Source: Deltaproteobacteria bacterium (GTDB lineage: Bacteria > Desulfobacterota > Desulfobacteria > Desulfobacterales > Desulfatirhabdiaceae). From it: a DNA stretch of 5,811 nt. Made by a program: the position numbers and the translations under genes. The notes under the pieces are model-generated. The model had not been told where the DNA came from and ran no database searches. It was given only the letters and a program-made list of their open reading frames with translations. Positions 1 to 4,642 of this stretch are shown piece by piece. How positions within the stretch are numbered: position 1 is the first letter of the stretch; every line of letters begins with the position of its first letter. Location of the stretch: the NCBI GenBank assembly GCA_026388755.1, contig JAPLJE010000027.1:1-5811 (forward strand). Reading direction: 5' to 3'.

Positions 1-159
1 TAAACTTTTCTTGCGGCTGCTCTGGGTAGGCTTTTCCAGGACATTCTCCTCGACGATGGCCTTCACAAAATCGTTCAAGGAAACAACGAGAGGCATCGCA
101 TGAACAAGCATGCGCATCTCCAGAAACATCATCGAACGGGTGGAGTGGCCTCCAACCAT
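1..159 (-). CDS. N-terminal part of an unidentified protein, possibly BrxA/DUF1819-like (3' end outside window)
   Basis: The frame is open from an ATG at 159-157 to the left edge, 53 codons, beginning MVGGHSTRSMMFLEMRMLV. The start is one base after the antitoxin stop, so translation is probably coupled to the antitoxin gene; only a weak GGA precedes it. An alternative in-frame ATG at 189-187 would add ten residues overlapping the antitoxin gene. The pattern at residues 34-53 (KAIVEENVLEKPT, QSSRKKSL) resembles the 'I-x-EEN-x-L-x-K-x-T-x-S-x-R' pattern near the N-terminus of BrxA/DUF1819-like proteins from BREX-type defence loci. This is recalled family knowledge applied to a short fragment, so the identity is tentative. 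It lacks the features of a GNAT toxin N-terminus. No signal peptide is evident. Confidence 0.6.
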   Translation of the reverse strand, partial: MVGGHSTRSMMFLEMRMLVHAMPLVVSLNDFVKAIVEENVLEKPTQSSRKKSL

Positions 160-160
160 G

Positions 161-463
161 TCAATTCCGGGACTCAACGAGACTGGCATGGGCGCAAACA
201 GCTTCCAGCAGGATTTCATTCGGCTGCGGCGGCTTTGCCAATGCATCCAGGAATGTCTTTGCATCCCGGGTGGAGAGATTGATTGTCTCTGCGCTCTGCA
301 ATACTTCGTTTGCCCTTTCAACAGCAGCCTGAACGATGAACTGATTGATCGTAGCCCCGTATATCGCTGCCGCCCGCTCGATTATCGGCCGGGTAGCGTG
401 CGGCACCCTTGCAGTGATTCGGTCATTGGCCGACTCATTTTCTTTAACTTGTGCGGCTCTCAT
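161..463 (-). CDS. DUF1778 (TacA-type) ribbon-helix-helix antitoxin
   Basis: A 100-residue protein. DUF1778 antitoxins neutralise GNAT acetyltransferase toxins (TacT type, which acetylate aminoacyl-tRNA) and repress their own operon as DNA-binding dimers. Seen here: the ribbon strand RITARVP at 15-21, helix A near 24-36 (RPIIERAAAIYG), helix B near 38-56 (TINQFIVQAAVERANEVLQ), and the typical C-terminal toxin-neutralising segment LSTRDAKTFLDALAKPPQPNEIL at about 63-85. Length and architecture are normal for the family (about 90-100). It has its own promoter, a palindromic operator in the promoter spacer and a strong ribosome site. The expected downstream GNAT toxin is absent: the next frame starts one base after the TGA stop and does not resemble a GNAT N-terminus. 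It may be an orphan antitoxin acting as a local repressor, or an antitoxin paired with an unusual partner. Confidence 0.9.
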   Translation of the reverse strand: MRAAQVKENESANDRITARVPHATRPIIERAAAIYGATINQFIVQAAVERANEVLQSAETINLSTRDAKTFLDALAKPPQPNEILLEAVCAHASLVESRN

Positions 464-470
464 TTTGACA

Positions 471-477
471 TCCCCCC
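471..477 (-). promoter_or_regulatory. G-rich ribosome binding site of the antitoxin gene
   Basis: GGGGGGA on the minus strand, seven bases before the ATG at 463-461. It supports this start. A run of six G is an unusual form of Shine-Dalgarno sequence. Confidence 0.6.
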
Positions 478-489
478 GACTTTTCTTGT

Positions 490-518
490 ATTTTACAATT
501 GTGGTGACAATTTGGCAA
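490..518 (-). promoter_or_regulatory. Strong sigma70-like promoter of the DUF1778 antitoxin gene
   Basis: On the minus strand TTGCCA (518-513) and TAAAAT (495-490) are separated by exactly 17 bases. Each box matches consensus at five of six positions. The expected start of transcription is near 483, about 20 bases before the antitoxin ATG, leaving room for the G-rich ribosome site. The -10 box contains the stop codon of the upstream 339-residue gene and the -35 box lies in its last codons, so the antitoxin gene can be transcribed independently of the helicase operon. Confidence 0.7.
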
Positions 519-1512
519 CCACTTTCATCATGAAGAGAAAAATGCGTCGCGTTGTTTTTTTACAGGATTCGCAGACCAGGGGATCGATTCGCCGCGTGAC
601 CGGATTGTAATAGACTGGCAGTGTTCGCGCGGCCTTTCGATACAGAATGGTCACAATGAGTTGCGCGACATCCACCAGGTATCGTTCTCCAACGCAGGCG
701 CGAATGTGAATCCGGGTATCATATTTATGCTGAAGATCCGCTATTTTTCGATCCGCTTCCGAGGGAAGACTGTCGATTTTCTGCTGCCGTTCCATGCGCT
801 GGGTGTCGCTCAGGTTGGGATGGGCCAGCGAAATTCGCATTTCATCGGCCAGTGATCGATAATATTCACGCGTATTGGTGACATCCCGGTGAAGCCTTCT
901 GCGCATGCTGGATATAAACGGCGCCAGTTCCTCTTCGATTCGATGCTGAAGCGATTTCAGTGCTGTCTGAAGCGACACTCCGATACGGGGGGAAAACTGC
1001 GGCGGCAGACTGCCTTGCCGGTAATACGTACATTCAAAGTCCGTGATTGCATCCTCGAAGCCCGCGATGATCGCACCGGAGGATTCATGAAACGTCAGCC
1101 GCATCAGGCCTTCTTTGCGTTCATCGCTAAGCGCCACGTATCGACTGGTGATGATCATATAGGATGTTCGGGTCTCCGCGCGCACGCCGACTTGAAATTT
1201 TCCGTTGACAATGCTCAAATCCTGGGCAATTGCCGCGTCAAATCCCGCCTTTTTGATATAGGGAATGGAAACAGCGCCGTAGGCGACCGGAATGCCGTCG
1301 GTTGCCGTATGAACCAAGCGATCCAGGATCGGACTGCCATAGAGCAGCGGATGGTCCTCCCCACCCAGGCGTACTTCTTCCGGAAAATTCAGGACATCAG
1401 CCAGATCTTGGGGAAGCACCGCGTGAATGTGATCGGAATGGGCATCGGCCAGCGCGCCGTTTTTTTCGAGAAATTGGGTGGTGAACCGAACCAGGTCCGG
1501 ATCCAGTATCAT
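493..1512 (-). CDS. Uncharacterised SNF2-helicase partner protein with C-terminal CxxC (half zinc ribbon), possibly truncated
   Basis: A 339-residue protein whose function I do not recognise. It starts two bases after the helicase stop with a good GGAG site, so it is very probably co-translated and a functional partner. No signal peptide or membrane segment is visible. Residues 1-165 look alpha/beta, with GGEDHPLLYGSPILDRLV (50-67) reminiscent of the 'HPL...LL' region found after the motor in some large HepA-like helicases (inference). Residues 180-265 are helical and charged, likely a long coiled coil (QHRIEEELAPF, DEMRISLAHP, ADRKIADLQHK). Residues 309-319 read DPLVCESCKKT with C314 and C317, which resembles the first knuckle of a zinc ribbon, but no second CxxC follows. 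Residues 332-339 and the stop are encoded by DNA that is also the promoter and operator of the next gene, suggesting that the original 3' end was lost. An A7 run covers K318, K319 and the first base of T320. Confidence 0.8.
   Translation of the reverse strand: MILDPDLVRFTTQFLEKNGALADAHSDHIHAVLPQDLADVLNFPEEVRLGGEDHPLLYGSPILDRLVHTATDGIPVAYGAVSIPYIKKAGFDAAIAQDLSIVNGKFQVGVRAETRTSYMIITSRYVALSDERKEGLMRLTFHESSGAIIAGFEDAITDFECTYYRQGSLPPQFSPRIGVSLQTALKSLQHRIEEELAPFISSMRRRLHRDVTNTREYYRSLADEMRISLAHPNLSDTQRMERQQKIDSLPSEADRKIADLQHKYDTRIHIRACVGERYLVDVAQLIVTILYRKAARTLPVYYNPVTRRIDPLVCESCKKTTRRIFLFMMKVVAKLSPQL
497..512. promoter_or_regulatory. Palindromic operator between -35 and -10
   Basis: AATTGT-GGTG-ACAATT is a perfect inverted repeat with 6-base arms and a 4-base centre, filling 16 of the 17 spacer bases of the antitoxin promoter. 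Ribbon-helix-helix antitoxins typically autoregulate by binding such a palindrome, and occupancy here would block RNA polymerase. The assignment to the adjacent DUF1778 protein is inference from position. Confidence 0.6.
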
Positions 1513-1514
1513 TG

Positions 1515-3872
1515 CTATACTCCAAAATCTTCCCGAAATAGTTTTTCATCCAGTTCCTTGCTGCTTTCATAAGCACTTCTGGCGCGCTTGATGCGGGACG
1601 CCAGCGCATTGAACGCCTTTTTCCGCTCGACTTCTTCGGGATGGGTCACCCATAGTTCATAGACCATATCACTGAATTCCTGATCGCCCTGAAGCCGGCC
1701 CAGAATCATGTCGATTTCTCCCACAACCAGCTCGAACATATTGATTTTTTTATCCAGAATTTCCAGGATTTCATCTTCGATGGTTCCGCTTAAACAGAAA
1801 TTGTAAACCTCTACCGCGTTTTCCTGGCCGATCCGGTGAAGCCTTCCGATGCGCTGCTCGATTTCCATGGGATTCCAGGGCAGATCATAATTGATCAGAA
1901 TATGACAGAACTGAAGGTTGTGGCCTTCTCCACCGCTTCCGGTCGCAAGCAGAACACGGCGATCATCACGAAAGGACTGAATGGCGGCGCTTTTCTGATC
2001 GGCGGTCATGGATCCCTGATACACGGCGCAGGAAATGCCTTTGCGCTGAATCAATCCATGAAGATAAGACAGCGTGGACAAATGATTGACAAAGACGATT
2101 TTCTGATCGGTCGAGGCCTGCAGGAAGTCCATGACCTGTATGGCCTTGGCGCTTTCCTTGATGGTTTTACCCAGTTTCAACAGAAGCCGGATACGGGATT
2201 CGATGTCGGCGTTCAGGCGGGAGAGATCGATTCGCTCGATCATGGCCAGGGCTGCGGCATGGGAAGATCCGGCAGCCTCCAGAAGTTTTCGAAGCACCAT
2301 GCGATTCAGGGACGGTACATTCATTCCGGCCACAGCCGAAGCAAACCGGCTGAGTTCCTGATAAAACAGAGCTTCTTCCGATGCCGAAGCAATTTTCGCC
2401 GTGGTGGCGAAGCGGGGCGGCAGATTGATCTGGGAAGCCGATCGGGTATTCCGGATCATGACTTCCTTTAACAGATCGCGAAGCCGCTCGCGATTTTGCG
2501 GGTCTGTCGGATTTCCCCTGACAACAAATTGTTCCTTGAATGCTTTTCGGGTTTTCAGATGGCCCGGTTTCAGAAGGGTCACCAGATTGTAAAGCTCTTC
2601 CAGATTGTTTTGAACCGGTGTTGCGGTCAGGAGCAGCAGAAAGGTTTTCTGAATCGCATTGACAAGCTTCCAGTTCAGGGTCGTCTGATTTTTCAGATGA
2701 TGGGCTTCATCAACGATCAGCATGTCGTAGGATCGGGCGCATACCGCGTCCATGCGTCGTCTGGACCTGGCGGTTTGAAGCGAGACCAATAGAAAAGGGG
2801 CCTGCCAGAATTGTTCCGGATTTTCCCTGAACAGGGGATCCGTCGATGCGGCGACATCGAGATCGAATTTGGATTTCAGTTCCTCTTTCCACTGGTTGAT
2901 GAGTGAACTCGGGACCAGAATCAGAGCGGATTTCACCAGTCCGCGCAGGATATATTCCTTCAGAATCAGGCACGCTTCGATGGTTTTGCCAAGGCCCACT
3001 TCATCCGCCAGAATGGCGCGGCCGCGAAAAGATCGTAGCACCTTTCTGGCGGTTTCCTGCTGATGCCAGAAGGATTCCACACCGCTCAAGGCGCCCAGAC
3101 AAATCAACTGGTCGTATGAACTGCGGAATCCCAGACGGTAGGCGCTTAAGGTCAGATTCAGGGCCTGAATATCGCTGGAAATACCGGCATCAATAACACT
3201 CAAAAAGTCGGCCGTGTCGATTTCAAACTGGACATGCGGATTGGGAAGCGGCTCTTGTGGCGCGTCTTCAGTCGTTTTATCAACTGAATCAACTGCCGGC
3301 TGGGCCGGCTCCGGATTATCTCCGGTATCTAGGGGAACGGCTTGGGATTTCTTCAAATCGGGGAGTTTCTTTGAAAGGATCTGTTTGTTGAGTATCATCT
3401 GTCGAACGACCGACAGCAGATATTTGGCCCGTTTTCTATCCTTTACGTTCAGCGGTCTGACAAACCGCTCGCGCTCATTGAGAATAGCTGTGAGTACTTC
3501 ATGAAGAAAATCGACATCTTTGGTATGGTATTGAAATATCAGCTCCGCCAGAATCATGGCATTTGCAGGATGATTGACCAGGTTTAGAGGCCATCCCTGA
3601 GTCAGCAGTTTCAACAGCGCCACATCATCTTTTAATGCCGATGCTGCATGACAGGCATAGTCAAACAAAACCCTGTCCGACGGCGCCAGTTTTAATCCCT
3701 TCAGTGCTAAACGAAGAACATTGCCCCAATTTTTCTGCCGAGATTCATCAGAGATTCGATATCGATAGTCATCTATTTTTTCACGCTGACTGATGTGCAC
3801 GCGCTCCTGCGCGATTTTTTTCCGCGCTTCTTCCCGTTTTCGTTTTTGTTTCAGATTGCGGTCAACGGCCAT
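1515..3872 (-). CDS. SNF2-family (Swi2/Snf2, HepA/RapA-like) DEAD/DEAH-box ATPase/helicase with basic, TPR-like N-terminus
   Basis: A 785-residue cytoplasmic, DNA-dependent ATPase of helicase superfamily 2. All motifs are present: WHQQETARKVL (269-279) before motif I; motif I DEVGLGKT (290-297); Ia LILVPSSLINQW (317-328); motif II DEAH (388-391); motif III TAT (416-418); IV KIVFVNHLSTL (591-601); V ATGSGGEGHNLQ (643-654); VI QRIGRLHRIGQ (673-683). DEVGLGKT and RLHRIGQ place it in the SNF2 class that remodels or translocates on double-stranded DNA rather than unwinding it. Residues 1-30 are strongly basic and probably coiled. Residues 35-130 look like TPR-type helical repeats. Residues 170-215 form a Pro/acid-rich linker. 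The C-terminus after 700 is charged and helical. It lies two bases before the next gene, so the pair is probably one transcript. SNF2 proteins occur in DISARM (DrmD) and other defence islands, and RapA-like members act in transcription; the sequence alone does not decide between these. Confidence 0.93.
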   Translation of the reverse strand: MAVDRNLKQKRKREEARKKIAQERVHISQREKIDDYRYRISDESRQKNWGNVLRLALKGLKLAPSDRVLFDYACHAASALKDDVALLKLLTQGWPLNLVNHPANAMILAELIFQYHTKDVDFLHEVLTAILNERERFVRPLNVKDRKRAKYLLSVVRQMILNKQILSKKLPDLKKSQAVPLDTGDNPEPAQPAVDSVDKTTEDAPQEPLPNPHVQFEIDTADFLSVIDAGISSDIQALNLTLSAYRLGFRSSYDQLICLGALSGVESFWHQQETARKVLRSFRGRAILADEVGLGKTIEACLILKEYILRGLVKSALILVPSSLINQWKEELKSKFDLDVAASTDPLFRENPEQFWQAPFLLVSLQTARSRRRMDAVCARSYDMLIVDEAHHLKNQTTLNWKLVNAIQKTFLLLLTATPVQNNLEELYNLVTLLKPGHLKTRKAFKEQFVVRGNPTDPQNRERLRDLLKEVMIRNTRSASQINLPPRFATTAKIASASEEALFYQELSRFASAVAGMNVPSLNRMVLRKLLEAAGSSHAAALAMIERIDLSRLNADIESRIRLLLKLGKTIKESAKAIQVMDFLQASTDQKIVFVNHLSTLSYLHGLIQRKGISCAVYQGSMTADQKSAAIQSFRDDRRVLLATGSGGEGHNLQFCHILINYDLPWNPMEIEQRIGRLHRIGQENAVEVYNFCLSGTIEDEILEILDKKINMFELVVGEIDMILGRLQGDQEFSDMVYELWVTHPEEVERKKAFNALASRIKRARSAYESSKELDEKLFREDFGV
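1520..1523 (-). promoter_or_regulatory. Ribosome binding site of the 339-residue partner gene, inside the helicase 3' end
   Basis: GGAG on the minus strand, seven bases before the ATG at 1512-1510 and within the last codons of the helicase gene. The ideal spacing fixes this start and suggests translational coupling of the two genes. Confidence 0.75.
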
Positions 3873-3877
3873 GATTC

Positions 3878-3881
3878 ATCC
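3878..3881 (-). promoter_or_regulatory. Ribosome binding site of the helicase gene
   Basis: GGAT on the minus strand, five bases before the ATG at 3872-3870. It is a modest Shine-Dalgarno match and supports this start over internal ones. Confidence 0.45.
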
Positions 3882-3956
3882 GATTCCATTGAATTCGTTA
3901 AATCTCTCACCTGGCCCGATCAATATCTACAGACAGGTGTAGCCTTCCAGATGTTT

Positions 3957-3985
3957 AAAATACAAGAAATCCATGTTCCCGGCAA
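3957..3985 (-). promoter_or_regulatory. Candidate weak sigma70-like promoter for the helicase gene
   Basis: On the minus strand TTGCCG (3985-3980) and TATTTT (3962-3957) are separated by 17 bases. Each box matches consensus at four of six positions. This would give a leader of roughly 80 bases before the helicase ATG. Matches of this quality occur by chance in AT-rich DNA, so it is only a candidate. Confidence 0.25.
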
Positions 3986-3993
3986 TGCTTTAT

Positions 3994-4638
3994 TCATTGA
4001 TCGTGAACAACCTCCTGATAGCATCGACTTGTACCGGTTAAAACCAATAGATGGAATATGGCGTGATTGAATTTTATTTTATCAATGCTGTATAAAATCG
4101 CACCCATCGTATAGGATATGCCTCCTGCAAAAAGCCAGAGCACCCCTTCCAAAGGCAAACGATGAATTAACGGTTTTATGGCGAAAACGATAATCCAACC
4201 CATGAATACATACATGACAGTCGATATAATATTATATCTGCCTGTGAAAAAAAGTTTCAAAATCAATCCGGTTATAGCCAGACCCCAGGAAATGCCAAAA
4301 ATCGCCCAACCTGTTGAACCATTCAGCGTGACAAGTGTAAAAGGAGTGTAAGTTCCAGCGATAAGAACATAAATCGATGCATGATCAATGATATTCAATC
4401 TGCTTCTCAGCGCCGAGCTTTGAGCGCTGTGGTAAATAGTGGAAGCAGCGTATAATATCATTAAACTGAATCCGAAAATACTGAAACTGACAATATGCCA
4501 GGCGTCACCGTACTGAATTGCCCGAGCGACCAAAAGCACCAAGGCGACAATGCTTAAAACAAAACCGATAGCATGAGAAACAATGTTAATTTTTTCTTCT
4601 ATCGGCGAGTAGCATTTTATTTCCTTCTTATCTTTCAT
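3994..4638 (-). CDS. Hemolysin III / PAQR-family integral membrane protein, abnormal C-terminus
   Basis: A 214-residue protein close to the usual ~205-220 of the bacterial HlyIII (YqfA/TIGR01065-like) family: seven-helix inner-membrane proteins related to adiponectin receptors, of uncertain role (putative metal-dependent hydrolase). Hydrophobic segments lie near residues 15-38, 46-64, 83-103, 108-130, 136-156 and 163-184, with a shortened seventh from 190. Family residues are visible: SPIEEKINIVSHAIG at 11-25, STIYH with S66 and H70, IIDHASIYVLIAGTYTPF with D85, and HAIFH with H192 and H196. By analogy with PAQR structures, H70, H192 and H196 would bind zinc. After LVLTGT the normal hydrophobic ending with a Cys-His pair is replaced by a polar tail of about 11 residues. 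The ATG at 4638 is four bases after the GH94 stop, with a GAGGTGG-like ribosome site inside that gene's end. An upstream in-frame ATG at 4749 would add a non-family extension. The DNA is visibly AT-richer than the GH94 gene. Confidence 0.88.
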   Translation of the reverse strand: MKDKKEIKCYSPIEEKINIVSHAIGFVLSIVALVLLVARAIQYGDAWHIVSFSIFGFSLMILYAASTIYHSAQSSALRSRLNIIDHASIYVLIAGTYTPFTLVTLNGSTGWAIFGISWGLAITGLILKLFFTGRYNIISTVMYVFMGWIIVFAIKPLIHRLPLEGVLWLFAGGISYTMGAILYSIDKIKFNHAIFHLLVLTGTSRCYQEVVHDQ

Positions 4639-4642
4639 TGAA

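Larger units (their letters stand above)
3873..3993. other. Intergenic gap between hemolysin III and helicase genes
   Basis: These 121 bases carry no open frame of note and no hairpin followed by a T-run on the minus strand, so I see no intrinsic terminator for the hemolysin III gene. Read-through into the helicase gene is possible. The only candidate signal is a weak sigma70-type promoter, listed separately. Confidence 0.6.

Noticed and set aside
160..189. Alternative start at 189-187 for the left-edge gene
   Set aside because: It has no better ribosome site and would overlap the antitoxin gene by 29 bases. The start at 159 gives a one-base gap. It is not excluded and is noted in the feature.
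110..610. Plus-strand open frame of 166 codons
   Set aside because: Antisense to the antitoxin, its promoter and the end of the 339-residue gene, with no recognisable domain. The minus-strand antitoxin has clear family features.
889..1572. Plus-strand open frame of 227 codons
   Set aside because: It lies antisense to the 339-residue gene and the helicase end, which have a good ribosome site, tight spacing and family-like sequence. The plus-strand protein shows no recognisable domain.
1836..2471. Plus-strand open frame of 211 codons
   Set aside because: Entirely antisense to the conserved helicase motor core, whose motifs are unambiguous, so it is a shadow frame.
3908..3939. Inverted repeat CACCTG / CAGGTG with a 20-base spacer upstream of the helicase gene
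   Set aside because: Six-base arms with a long, unpaired spacer are expected by chance in a window of this size. There is no T-run and no clear overlap with promoter boxes.
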